Notes: generated by a model from the sequence alone, not told the origin. A stretch of 19,657 nucleotides of DNA from Synechococcales cyanobacterium PMM_0002 (GCA_949127925.1 CASBQX010000378.1:1-19657); one strand, 5' to 3'. Positions 6,141-14,553 are shown, numbered from the stretch's first letter. A program made the numbers and translations.

Positions 6141-9100
6141 TTATTTCCGCTTGAACACCAGTAGCGTAATGTCGTCGTAGACTTTGTGGGTGCCAATGTG
6201 GTGGCGCACGTCGGCAATGACGGCCTGCTGAACGGCGATCGCCCCCTGCTGCCAATGCTGGCTGACCACCGCACACAGCCGCTCTAGGCCGTAGTAGCGG
6301 CGATCGCTGTCTTCTGCTTCGGTAATCCCATCGGTATATAGAACAATGCCATCGTCTGGCTGTAGCCGAATTTCGACCTGGTCAATAAAGCTGCGAATAT
6401 CGCCGACCAAACCCAGTGGCAATCCCAAATCATTCGTGTCTACGCGTTCTACTGTGCTATTGGCTCGCACCACCAAAATTTCTTCGTGCTGTCCACTCAG
6501 TTGCAGGTTGCCGTTTTGATAGTCGAGCAAGGCTAAGGTGGTACTTTTGCCACTGTTCATCCGCTGCACGTTGTCGTAAATGGCGCGATTCAGGGCATAG
6601 AAAAATGGCTGGATGCGGGTTTCGTTGGTGGCTAGCATGGTGCGCACAGCGGTTTGTACCATCAGCATTAACATGCCGCTTTCCAGCCCATGCCCCGTGA
6701 CATCGCCAATGCCAAAAATGACTCGCCCATCGTGCTGAATCACGTCATAGTAGTCGCCACCGACCTCTTCTGCGGGTTCCATAAACCCAGCAATATCTAA
6801 CCCCACAATTTGCTCCAGCTCTTCAGCGCGGGGCAACATCATCTGCTGAAGCTGGCGGGTAATGGCCAGTTCGGCACTCATGCGCAAGTTTTCACTTTGT
6901 AGTTGGGCATTGAGTCGGGTAATTTTTTGATTGGCCGTCGCCAGTTGGCTCATGCTTGCTTGCAGGGCAATTTCTGCCTGTTTGCGCTGGGTAATGTCTT
7001 CCACAATCCCTTCGTAGTAAAGCAGAGCGCCGTTGGCATCTAGCACCGCCCGCGATTGTTCAGAAATCCAAACGATGCTGCCATCGCTGCGGTAGATCTG
7101 AGACTCAAAATTGGCGGCTCTCCCCTGCCTCTGCATCAACTGGATAAATTCGACGCGGCGGCCTGGATCAACATAGAGCTGTTGCTGGATATTCCCGAGA
7201 TTTTGAATCAGCTCTGCGGGTGTATCGTAGCCGTAAATCTTGGCTAGAGCCGGATTGGCGCTGAGGTAGTGGCCATCAGGGGTGGTCTGGAAAATGCCGC
7301 TGACTGCGTTTTCGACAATGCTGCGGTAGCGTTCTTCGGCATCTTGTAACTGCTGCTCGGCGCGTTTGCGATCGCTAATATCAAAGCCAACTGCCAGGAT
7401 TTCAGTCAGTTCACCCTGCTCATCCATCACGCCTTTGTTAGACCATTTAATCCATAGGCGATCGCCATTCTTGCAAATATTTTCATTCTCCACATCGCGA
7501 TATGCATCAGGATTGTGGTTAATCTCCTCAATTAATGCGCGCAGATCGCGCCCAGAGCTTTCAGTTTCGGGCACCAGGGTTCCCATGATATTGCGCCCAA
7601 TCAGTTCGGCTTCTGTAAAGCCCAGCGCCTTTAATCCATAGTGATTCAAGAAGGTAATCTGGCCTGCCCGATTCCAGCGCAAGATAAACGAATTGGCGCT
7701 TTGCACCAGCTCGCGATATTGAAACTCGCTGCGCCGCAGGTCTTCGGCCACCCGCTTGGCCTCGGTGATGTCTTCCATCATGGCAATGGTGAGGGTCAGC
7801 TCGCCCGACAGGTCGCGCACGGCAGACAGGGTAAGACGCACCCAAACGGGCTGGCCGTCTTTGCGGATGTAGCGCTTTTCCAGTTGGTACGAGTCGCGTT
7901 GACCCCCCAGCAGTTCTTCTAGCAGCGCCAGGTCGGCGTTGAGGTCGTCGGGGTGAGTGTATTGGGTAAAGTGGAGCGTGCGCAGTTCTGCGGTGGTATA
8001 GCCCAAGATCGCTTCAACGGCTGGGTTCGATTCGATTAAGTTGCCGTCTGCCCGGTTGACGCCCATGCCAATGGCCGAGTGTTGAAAAACGGCACGAAAC
8101 CGATCTTCGCTGTCCATCAGAGCCAGCTCGGTTTGTTTGCGATCGCTAATATCTCGAATCACCCAAACGACGGTGTTGTCGTCTAATGGCGAAATGCTGC
8201 TGTTAAACCAGCACTCAATATCGTCAATCAGCAGGCTGTACTCTAGTTTGAGCGTCTCATGTAAGTCGAGGCTTTGCTGGGTGTAGAACAAAAAGCGATC
8301 GGCAATCTCGGTGGGAAACAGCTCGTGGAATGTGCGGCCAATCTTCTCATCGCGTGTGTGAGACAAAAAATCCGAATTGGCTGAAGGAATCCTGAGACAG
8401 CGCCCTTGGCGATCGTGCACAATGATTAGCTCGTCTACCGAGGCGATGATTGCCTGTAGCTCAGTACAGGTATCTTCTAGCTCCTGGGCAGTCTGCTGGC
8501 GCTCCTCCTGCTCGGCGCTGATCTTGGCCAGCGCCGCTTCTAGGTCGATGGTGCGCTGTTCTAGCTGCTGGGCTTTTTGAATCCATTGGGGCACATCGGC
8601 CAAGACATCGCGGACGGCGGGGGCTAGGTGCAGCGGCGAATCTTCTACCCCCAGCCAGGGCAGAGGCTTTAGGGGGCGATCGCTCCCCCAAACTTGTTCA
8701 AACTGACCCGTGGGCAAAATTTTCCCAATCCGGCAGGGTTTCCACAGATGCTGGTTGCGTTCTAGCTGCACTAATCCGCCAGGAGCCTCAAACGTTTGCC
8801 CATAGGCCGCGACTCGGACGCGATCGCTCTGCGTAGAATCTGCCGCTTCTACGGCCTGCTTCCACAGATAAACCTGGAGGTAGGCGGCTTCAATCGGGTC
8901 ACTGGTGACGCGATCGGCTCCATAGCGGTGCTGAAAGCTGTGGACAAATCGCCGATTGGCCGACGTATCTAGGCTTTGAAAATAGCTCCAGGCGGCATAG
9001 TGTCCCACTGCCGCCGCGCCAATCTGCTGCAATTCGGCCTCTGCAACGCTCACCGCCATAATTGGTATCTGTGCAGCGGTGATCCCGGCCTGCTGATATT

Positions 9101-9719
9101 GTTGGTAAAAGGCAACGTTACTGTCGCCGTTGAGGGTTGAGAACACCACGTCGGGCTGAGTCTGGAGAATGCGGGCGATCGCCTCCCCAAACGTATTTCT
9201 ACCGAGGGCAATATAGTCTTCACCCACGACTGCTCCGCCCTCCGCCTTCAGCAGCGCCCCAATCATCCGATTGGCCGTGTGGGGAAACAGATAGTCAGAC
9301 CCCAATAGGTAGACGCGTCGATATTGCTGCTGCAACAGCCAGTGACCGGCGGGTTCAACCTGTTGATTTAGGCACGAACCGGTATAAAAAATATTGGGCG
9401 ATGACTCTAGCCCTTCATATTGCACCGGATACCACAGCAGGCAGTTTAGGGCTTCAATGATGGGCAGCACCGCTTTGCGGCTGGCCGATGTCCAACAGCC
9501 AAACAGCGTTGCTACCCCGTCAGATTGAATGAGCCGCTGAGCCTGAGCGGCAAAGGTTGGCGGGTCAGAGGCTCCATCCGCCACGATGGGTTCAATGGGT
9601 TGACCTAATACGCCCCCGGCAGCATTAATCTCGGCGATCGCCATCAGCGCTGCGTCTCGCAACGGCACCTCACTGATTGCCATTGTGCCCGTGAGGGACT
9701 GTAAAATTCCGACGCGCAT
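6141..9719 (-). CDS. Cytosolic urea/amide-binding domain - four PAS - PP2C/SpoIIE serine phosphatase
   Basis: The protein has 1192 residues. Residues 1-355 form a complete type I periplasmic-binding-protein fold very close to UrtA, the urea transporter binding protein: VGILQSLTGTMAIS, GCWTSASRKAVLPI and LLWYPVQYEGLESS. There is no signal peptide or membrane helix, and an in-frame stop at 9729-9731 excludes an upstream leader, so ligand sensing must be intracellular, as in AmiC. A coiled coil (about 378-425) leads to four PAS/PAC units (about 416-527, 540-655, 665-782, 795-912) and a second coiled coil. The PP2C/SpoIIE domain (965-1190) has all metal ligands: GGDYYD (Asp989/992), GDVTGHG (Asp1006), LYTDGITEA (Asp1130) and DDITLL (1182-1183). 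RsbU-type phosphatases act on STAS anti-anti-sigma proteins; none is adjacent. The gene appears monocistronic. Confidence 0.92.
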   Translation of the reverse strand: MRVGILQSLTGTMAISEVPLRDAALMAIAEINAAGGVLGQPIEPIVADGASDPPTFAAQAQRLIQSDGVATLFGCWTSASRKAVLPIIEALNCLLWYPVQYEGLESSPNIFYTGSCLNQQVEPAGHWLLQQQYRRVYLLGSDYLFPHTANRMIGALLKAEGGAVVGEDYIALGRNTFGEAIARILQTQPDVVFSTLNGDSNVAFYQQYQQAGITAAQIPIMAVSVAEAELQQIGAAAVGHYAAWSYFQSLDTSANRRFVHSFQHRYGADRVTSDPIEAAYLQVYLWKQAVEAADSTQSDRVRVAAYGQTFEAPGGLVQLERNQHLWKPCRIGKILPTGQFEQVWGSDRPLKPLPWLGVEDSPLHLAPAVRDVLADVPQWIQKAQQLEQRTIDLEAALAKISAEQEERQQTAQELEDTCTELQAIIASVDELIIVHDRQGRCLRIPSANSDFLSHTRDEKIGRTFHELFPTEIADRFLFYTQQSLDLHETLKLEYSLLIDDIECWFNSSISPLDDNTVVWVIRDISDRKQTELALMDSEDRFRAVFQHSAIGMGVNRADGNLIESNPAVEAILGYTTAELRTLHFTQYTHPDDLNADLALLEELLGGQRDSYQLEKRYIRKDGQPVWVRLTLSAVRDLSGELTLTIAMMEDITEAKRVAEDLRRSEFQYRELVQSANSFILRWNRAGQITFLNHYGLKALGFTEAELIGRNIMGTLVPETESSGRDLRALIEEINHNPDAYRDVENENICKNGDRLWIKWSNKGVMDEQGELTEILAVGFDISDRKRAEQQLQDAEERYRSIVENAVSGIFQTTPDGHYLSANPALAKIYGYDTPAELIQNLGNIQQQLYVDPGRRVEFIQLMQRQGRAANFESQIYRSDGSIVWISEQSRAVLDANGALLYYEGIVEDITQRKQAEIALQASMSQLATANQKITRLNAQLQSENLRMSAELAITRQLQQMMLPRAEELEQIVGLDIAGFMEPAEEVGGDYYDVIQHDGRVIFGIGDVTGHGLESGMLMLMVQTAVRTMLATNETRIQPFFYALNRAIYDNVQRMNSGKSTTLALLDYQNGNLQLSGQHEEILVVRANSTVERVDTNDLGLPLGLVGDIRSFIDQVEIRLQPDDGIVLYTDGITEAEDSDRRYYGLERLCAVVSQHWQQGAIAVQQAVIADVRHHIGTHKVYDDITLLVFKRK

Positions 9720-9838
9720 ACTAAAGTTTTAAAGGATGTTAACCAAAATTTATCTCCCGATCTTAAATCGATATCCCCCCGAGCGGTGTTGCGACTTCAC
9801 AACTTCGCTACGCTATTCAATTACCTTAGCTCGTTCAA

Positions 9839-10027
9839 ATGGACAATACTGCTGAATATACCTGTGCCTATTGTGGCGAACCCAACCTCACTTTTGTGGA
9901 TTTTAGTGCGGGCGGGCAACAGTCGTATGTAGAAGATTGCCAGGTTTGCTGTCGGCCTAATATCCTCTACATTCGGATTGATGAAGATACGCTAGACGTG
10001 GAAATTGATAGTGAGTATGAAGGATGA
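9839..10027 (+). CDS. CPXCG-type cysteine-rich zinc-ribbon protein
   Basis: The 62-residue protein has two cysteine pairs, CAYC (Cys9/12) and CQVCC (Cys34/37/38), flanking a short beta-rich segment. This matches the small CPXCG family (PF14255) of predicted zinc ribbons. The C-terminus is acidic. The role is unknown, and metal binding is inferred from the cysteines. Its stop codon overlaps the start of the next small gene (ATGA at 10024-10027), indicating coupled translation. It is divergent from the large sensor-phosphatase gene across 119 bp that must carry both promoters. Confidence 0.85.
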   Translation: MDNTAEYTCAYCGEPNLTFVDFSAGGQQSYVEDCQVCCRPNILYIRIDEDTLDVEIDSEYEG

Positions 10028-10182
10028 CTGCCATTCTTACCCTGCTGATTGCGCTGGTGACGACCGCCTTGGTCAAGCTGATTATGTGGCCAATCGATCT
10101 GCTGCACTGGCTGCATTTGCCCGTCTGGGTCACGCTAATGGGGATATTTTTGCTGTTCTCTTGGCTGATCGCAGACGACTAG
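10024..10182 (+). CDS. Small two-helix membrane protein, 52 residues
   Basis: ATG 10024 to TAG 10182 encodes MTAILTLLIALVTTALVKLI, a WPIDLLHWLHLP turn, and VWVTLMGIFLLFSWLIADD. That is two hydrophobic segments long enough to span the membrane (about 2-20 and 33-50), joined by a short Trp/His-containing loop and ending in two acidic residues. The start overlaps the stop of the CPXCG gene by ATGA, with GAAGG just upstream, so translation is probably coupled. I do not recognise a family. It ends 21 bp before the convergent ABC ATPase gene. A longer ORF in another frame over the same DNA (10005-10301) has no protein character. Confidence 0.7.
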   Translation: MTAILTLLIALVTTALVKLIMWPIDLLHWLHLPVWVTLMGIFLLFSWLIADD

Positions 10183-10202
10183 CTGCACCGCAGCTGGCCA
10201 GT

Positions 10203-12158
10203 TTAGGAATTTTGCCGGTCGCGCTGCGCCGCTACACGTTGCCGCTGAGCTTGGCGATCGCGAATCGTATCAAGGCTACCCGTGGGGATGGCGGCAATTA
10301 GCTGGCGGGTGTAGGGCTGATGCGGGTGGTAGTAAATTTCCTCAGCGGTGCCTGTTTCTTCGATCTTGCCTCGGTTCATCACCATAATGCGATCGCTCAT
10401 AAATTTAACCACACTCAAGTCGTGGGAGATAAAAATGTAGGTGAGTTTGAATTCGTCCTGTAGCTCCTTCAGCAAATTCAGCACCTGCGCCTGCACCGAT
10501 ACATCCAGCGCCGACACCGACTCGTCGCAAATAATAAACCGAGGGTTGAGCGCCAGAGCGCGGGCAATACAGATCCGCTGGCGCTGCCCGCCCGAAAATT
10601 CGTGAGGGTAGCGATCGCCACTGCGCGGATCGAGACCAACCCGCTCTAGCAAATAGTCAACCCGCTCTTGGCGATTGCGAGCATTGGGACCCAGACCGTG
10701 AATTTTGAGCGGCTCCATCACGGCTTCGCCAATATTGAGGCGCGGATCGAGGGAGCTAAACGGATCTTGAAAAATAATTTGCATGTCTCGGCGCAAACTG
10801 CGCAGCGCCGTTTGCCCGAGTTGGCTGATGTCTTGTCCGTCGAAGACGACCTTGCCGCCCATGGTGGGGATCAGCCGCAGTAAGGCTCGCGCCAGGGTCG
10901 ATTTGCCGCAGCCCGATTCGCCTACTAGTCCCAGCGTTTCGCCGGGATGTACCGCAAACGACACCCCATTCACCGCCATCAGATATCGCTGGGTTTGGCC
11001 AAACATGCCGCGAATTGGGAAGCCCACCTGCAAGTTTTCAACAGTGAATAGGGGCGATCGCTCCAATAATGTCTCCAAGCGCTGGCGGATATCAGCGTCA
11101 CTCACCTCCTGGAGCACGCGCTGCATATCTAGCGGCTTTTCCCGAATCACTTGCTCCCCGCTGGAATTTGTCACCAGCTCCATAAAATCTGATACGGTCG
11201 GCAGAAACTGAAGCCGACGGTGGGGCTGGGGGCGGCAGGTCAGCAACCCCTTGGTGTAGGGATGTTGCGGTGCCGAAAACAGCTCTAATACGCCGCCCGA
11301 CTCCACAATTTTGCCTTGATACATCACGGCCACCGTGTCGGCAATTTCGGCAATGATCCCCAAGTCATGGGTAATAAAAATAATCGACATGCCCCGGCGA
11401 TCGCGCAGTTCTCGCAGCAAGTCCAAAATTGTGGCCTGCACCGTCACGTCCAGCGCTGTGGTTGGCTCATCGGCAATCAGCAGCGTCGGGTTGCAGGAAA
11501 TGGCCATGGCGATCATCACCCGCTGGATTTGCCCGCCCGATAGCTCATGCGGATACCGCTCTAAGATTGCGTGCTTCTGACGGTTGATCTCTTGCATGAT
11601 CTGCCGCTCAGTCAGAGCCGCCTGTGATTTTTTTGCCCCTGCTGGTGAAGCCAACAGCGCTTGGCGCTCAAGCAGGATGCGATCGCGCAATTCCTCATCC
11701 CCCGGCAGCAGCCGCACCTCCTGCAACAGGCCCGTTGCCCGCCGCCGCGCCTCTGCCGTCGAAATGGCGGGTTGATGCTGCCGAATCGCCTCCACCAGCT
11801 GAAACCCACAGGTATAAACCGGGTTCAGCGAACTCATCGGCTCCTGAAAAATCATCGCGATCTGCCCACCTCGGTATAGGCGTCGCTCCTCTTCCGGCAG
11901 TGCCAGCAAGTTAACTGGGGCGTCCTCGTCTGTCGCTTGAAACCAGATCTCACCCTCCGTTATCCGACCAGCCGGAGCCGGCACCAGTCCCATCGTGGCC
12001 AGCGCTGTCACCGACTTCCCCGAACCCGACTCGCCCACAATCCCCAGCGTTTGCCCCCGGTTGACTGCAAACGAAATCCGATCTACCGCTTTAATCAACC
12101 GATCATCTGCTTGAAACTGTACCTGGAGATCACGAACATCAAGCACGACATCACGCAT
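10203..12158 (-). CDS. Fused dipeptide/oligopeptide-type ABC transporter ATPase (DppD-DppF-like)
   Basis: The 651-residue protein joins two ABC ATPase domains. Domain 1: Walker A GESGSGKS (42-49), Q-loop FQEPMSSLNP, signature LSGGQ (206-210), Walker B LLIADEP (226-232), H-loop ITHD. Domain 2: Walker A GESGCGKS (413-420), Q-loop FQDPFSSLDP, signature FSGGQ (522-526), Walker B FIICDES (542-548), H-loop ISHD. Each domain ends in the HPYT/QPYT region typical of peptide/nickel importers, so both sites look catalytic. Domain 1 has an insertion of roughly 45 residues (about 150-195, Arg/Glu/Gln-rich) between the helical subdomain and the signature motif. I think it is shared by cyanobacterial relatives, but that is from memory. 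No permease or binding-protein gene is next to it, so it must serve components encoded elsewhere. Substrate is presumably peptides. Confidence 0.92.
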   Translation of the reverse strand: MRDVVLDVRDLQVQFQADDRLIKAVDRISFAVNRGQTLGIVGESGSGKSVTALATMGLVPAPAGRITEGEIWFQATDEDAPVNLLALPEEERRLYRGGQIAMIFQEPMSSLNPVYTCGFQLVEAIRQHQPAISTAEARRRATGLLQEVRLLPGDEELRDRILLERQALLASPAGAKKSQAALTERQIMQEINRQKHAILERYPHELSGGQIQRVMIAMAISCNPTLLIADEPTTALDVTVQATILDLLRELRDRRGMSIIFITHDLGIIAEIADTVAVMYQGKIVESGGVLELFSAPQHPYTKGLLTCRPQPHRRLQFLPTVSDFMELVTNSSGEQVIREKPLDMQRVLQEVSDADIRQRLETLLERSPLFTVENLQVGFPIRGMFGQTQRYLMAVNGVSFAVHPGETLGLVGESGCGKSTLARALLRLIPTMGGKVVFDGQDISQLGQTALRSLRRDMQIIFQDPFSSLDPRLNIGEAVMEPLKIHGLGPNARNRQERVDYLLERVGLDPRSGDRYPHEFSGGQRQRICIARALALNPRFIICDESVSALDVSVQAQVLNLLKELQDEFKLTYIFISHDLSVVKFMSDRIMVMNRGKIEETGTAEEIYYHPHQPYTRQLIAAIPTGSLDTIRDRQAQRQRVAAQRDRQNS

Positions 12159-12335
12159 GGAAATAGGCCAGAAAAGAGTAGGAGTGAGAGTGAGCAGCGA
12201 TCATGGCAGTCGTTGCGTCAGATCCTGCCTTAAAAATACTGTAAATGGATTCTAGCAGCGTCCTAGGATTTGGGACAGTGTTTAGACCTGTTATGGCAGT
12301 TCTCAGATGAATGAAGTACATCACAGGCTCCAAAA

Positions 12336-12355
12336 CAAGGGGCTTAAGCCCCTTG
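12336..12355 (-). terminator. Perfect 20-bp palindrome, probable terminator of the pentapeptide operon
   Basis: CAAGGGGCTTAAGCCCCTTG is an exact palindrome, able to form an 8-bp stem with a TTAA loop. Read leftward it is followed by TTTTGG, giving an intrinsic-terminator form 42 bp after the pentapeptide-gene stop. The same sequence could also be a dispersed palindromic repeat. The rest of the 12159-12397 gap shows no gene. Confidence 0.65.
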
Positions 12356-12397
12356 CCCGTACTGCGCCGAAGTGAGAAAAGCCACAACCGAATCAAT

Positions 12398-13393
12398 TCA
12401 ATCTTGCCACAGGGTGCCATCCGGCATCATCACGCCCTGCAATCTGGCTCCAGTCAGATTAGCGCTGCTCAACTCTGCTCGCACCAAACTCGCATTGGTC
12501 AAATTGGCATCCCTAAAATTGGTGCGAGCCAGATAGGCATCCGTCAAGTTGGCATCCTGCAAATCTGCACCTTCTAAATTAGCCCGACTCAGATCGGTGC
12601 GGCTCAGTTGAGCAAACGACAGATCGGCTCGCACCAGGTTTGCTTTACCCAACTTGGCATCGGGCAAAATGGCACGTTTGAGGATCGCACTGGCCATATC
12701 GGCCTCCAGCAAATTGGCACGCTCTAACTTGGCATTGGTAAAATTGGTTTGCCGCAGGGTGGCCTGCACCAAGATTGCCTCGCTCAGAAAAGCGCCCCGT
12801 AAGATAGCGCCACTCAAGTCTGCCCCCGTCAGGTCAGCACCTCGCAAGGTCGCTTCACTCAGATCCGCGCCTCGCAAATCAACCCGTGCCAAATCTGCCC
12901 CCGTCAAGTTAGCGCCGCGCAGGTCAACCTTACGTAAGTTGGCTCCCCGCAAGTTAGCCGCATAGCGACGGTTTTCTTCCCGCAAGTTAGCGCCCCGCAG
13001 GCAGGCTCCGGTCAGGTTCGCCCCGCTCAAGTCGGTATTCCGCAAGTCGGCACCACTCAGATTCGCATCAAGCAAATCGGCCAGAGTCAGATTGGCGCTA
13101 CGTAAGTCGGCTCCTTGTAAAATGGCTCCGTGCAGATCGGCATCGCGGAGATTGGCTCCTACCAAATTGGCTTGGCTCAAGTTGGTGCCACTGAGGTTGG
13201 CATGGATCAAGCTGGCTTTGGTGAGATTGGCGCGGTTAAGATACGCAAACATCAGTATGGCGTTGCGCAGGTCGGACTGGCTCAGGTTAATCCCAATCAA
13301 ATCTTTACCCGCCAGGTTGATCCCGACTAAGTTTGCCCCGCTGAAATTGATTTCGTCTGCGGCATATTGCCGGAGTAACTCCTCTGCATTCAT
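12398..13393 (-). CDS. Long pentapeptide-repeat protein
   Basis: The 331-residue product is almost wholly pentapeptide repeats of the form A(D/N)LXX, about 60 units from residue 16 to about 320. They should fold as a right-handed quadrilateral beta helix of roughly 15 turns. A short helical cap MNAEELLRQYAADE precedes the array, and the end (RLQGVMMPDGTLWQD) is the common cyanobacterial closing motif. The register is broken once, at 140-145 (ENRRYA), which would be a surface loop or kink. There is no signal peptide, so a cytosolic location is expected. Functions in the family range from scaffolding to DNA mimicry, and none can be assigned here. The start overlaps the upstream gene's stop (ATGA, 13390-13393), so the two are translationally coupled. 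Confidence 0.9.
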   Translation of the reverse strand: MNAEELLRQYAADEINFSGANLVGINLAGKDLIGINLSQSDLRNAILMFAYLNRANLTKASLIHANLSGTNLSQANLVGANLRDADLHGAILQGADLRSANLTLADLLDANLSGADLRNTDLSGANLTGACLRGANLREENRRYAANLRGANLRKVDLRGANLTGADLARVDLRGADLSEATLRGADLTGADLSGAILRGAFLSEAILVQATLRQTNFTNAKLERANLLEADMASAILKRAILPDAKLGKANLVRADLSFAQLSRTDLSRANLEGADLQDANLTDAYLARTNFRDANLTNASLVRAELSSANLTGARLQGVMMPDGTLWQD

Positions 13394-14553
13394 GGCAAAA
13401 CATCTGCCCTAAGGTCAGCAGAGACAGATGCTTGAATGCCAGTGATTTCGCCGAGCAGTGCATCTTGATTAGGCACAATACCTGTAATGTCCTGAGGGTT
13501 GACAGCAGGAGCCAACTCGGCCTCCAGACCAAACGTGGGCTGCCCACTAATCGCCCTGCCGCTGGCATAGCAAGGCTTAACTGCCCGCAAAATTACATCT
13601 GAGACGTGAGTGTAGATGTCGCGCTCAGGGAGCAACCGCGCCGTGGACGGCAGCTGAGTTTGCAGGTCTGTAAAGATTGGATAGCGGCGCAAGAGGTGGG
13701 ATAGCAAATCGTCTAGCCCTTCGATTTTGAGCCTGTCCCAGAGGGGGGGAGTGTAATCGACGGAGCCGTGCAGAACTGAAAACAGCAGCACTTTTGCCCG
13801 CAGAGGATTGGCGTATTTCATGATCTCTAGGCGCAGATCAAACAGGTGGGAGAGAGATGGGGCGACGGGAGTTGGAGCGGGAGTTGGAGCCGGGGGGGGA
13901 GCAGGAGCGGGGGTTGGAGCGGGAGCTAAGAGAATTTGAGTGGATGCGGCGAGGCTGGAGTAAAGGGGTGAGCAGGCGATCGCGATCTTTTGGGCAATTT
14001 GGCGATATTCGACTTGGCGATTTAGAGTGTCAACGATAGTGCTCAGGATCGCTTCCAGGCTTTGGGGCGTTGAGGTTAGGCAGTAGAGTTCCTGAACCAT
14101 TTCTACCAGAGGCTTCTGGCTGAGAACAGCAGGATCATTTTCCCAAGTTTGCTTGCAGGCGGCATAGAGGAGTTTTCTCACCCGCTGCGGGTCAGCCACT
14201 TGCTCTAGCTGCTGGGCAACGTCTACATATGCTTGCCAGCCCTGATCTACCTGGGTTGCAACAGTTTCTAAATATAGCGGCTCCAGATGATTGACCAGAG
14301 CATCGGCAATCAAGATATAGTCAGCGGGCTTGCTGAGGGTTTTGGCCAATCCATAAAGGTGGGCTTTGAGCTGCTCTAGGGAAGAATTGTGGTGCCAAAG
14401 CTCCCGAACCAGTTTGCTTAAGTCATACTGACTCAGTTGATTTGGATCGGTTGGCCAGGTTTGCCGACAGCTATAAAACAGCAGCTTTTTGAGCCGCAGC
14501 AGGTTTGGGTCGTCAGACAGTCCTTGAATCACCTGGTCAAGCGGCGATCGCAC
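13390..14553 (-). CDS. Protein with three copies of an unassigned helical domain and a Pro-Ala linker
   Basis: I use GTG at 14553 (387 residues) because AGGGGG lies 9 nt before it. The in-frame TTG at 14589 has no such site. Residues about 5-94 and 113-198 are clear duplicates: KLLFYSCRQTWPTDPNQL against KLLYAACKQTWENDPAVL, both ending in Y..IA...(4-7)..LY. Residues about 245-329 are a more diverged third copy (RAKVLLFSVLHGSVD, then DLLSHLLRRYP, ending VKPCY). A Pro/Ala/Thr-rich flexible linker (about 210-232) separates copies 2 and 3. No catalytic motif, signal peptide or membrane helix is seen. The layout suggests an adaptor or scaffold. Coupling to the pentapeptide protein suggests joint action. 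I recognise no named family with confidence. Confidence 0.75.
   Translation of the reverse strand: MRSPLDQVIQGLSDDPNLLRLKKLLFYSCRQTWPTDPNQLSQYDLSKLVRELWHHNSSLEQLKAHLYGLAKTLSKPADYILIADALVNHLEPLYLETVATQVDQGWQAYVDVAQQLEQVADPQRVRKLLYAACKQTWENDPAVLSQKPLVEMVQELYCLTSTPQSLEAILSTIVDTLNRQVEYRQIAQKIAIACSPLYSSLAASTQILLAPAPTPAPAPPPAPTPAPTPVAPSLSHLFDLRLEIMKYANPLRAKVLLFSVLHGSVDYTPPLWDRLKIEGLDDLLSHLLRRYPIFTDLQTQLPSTARLLPERDIYTHVSDVILRAVKPCYASGRAISGQPTFGLEAELAPAVNPQDITGIVPNQDALLGEITGIQASVSADLRADVLP

Noticed and set aside
12944..13393. Repeats in the pentapeptide gene viewed as a CRISPR array
   Set aside because: The periodicity is 15 bp and coding, with no 20-40-bp repeat and spacer structure.
12654..13412. 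Two plus-strand ORFs of about 103 and 106 residues, rich in Lys, Ser, Ala and Pro
   Set aside because: They are antisense shadows of the pentapeptide repeats, whose codon periodicity keeps the opposite strand free of stops.
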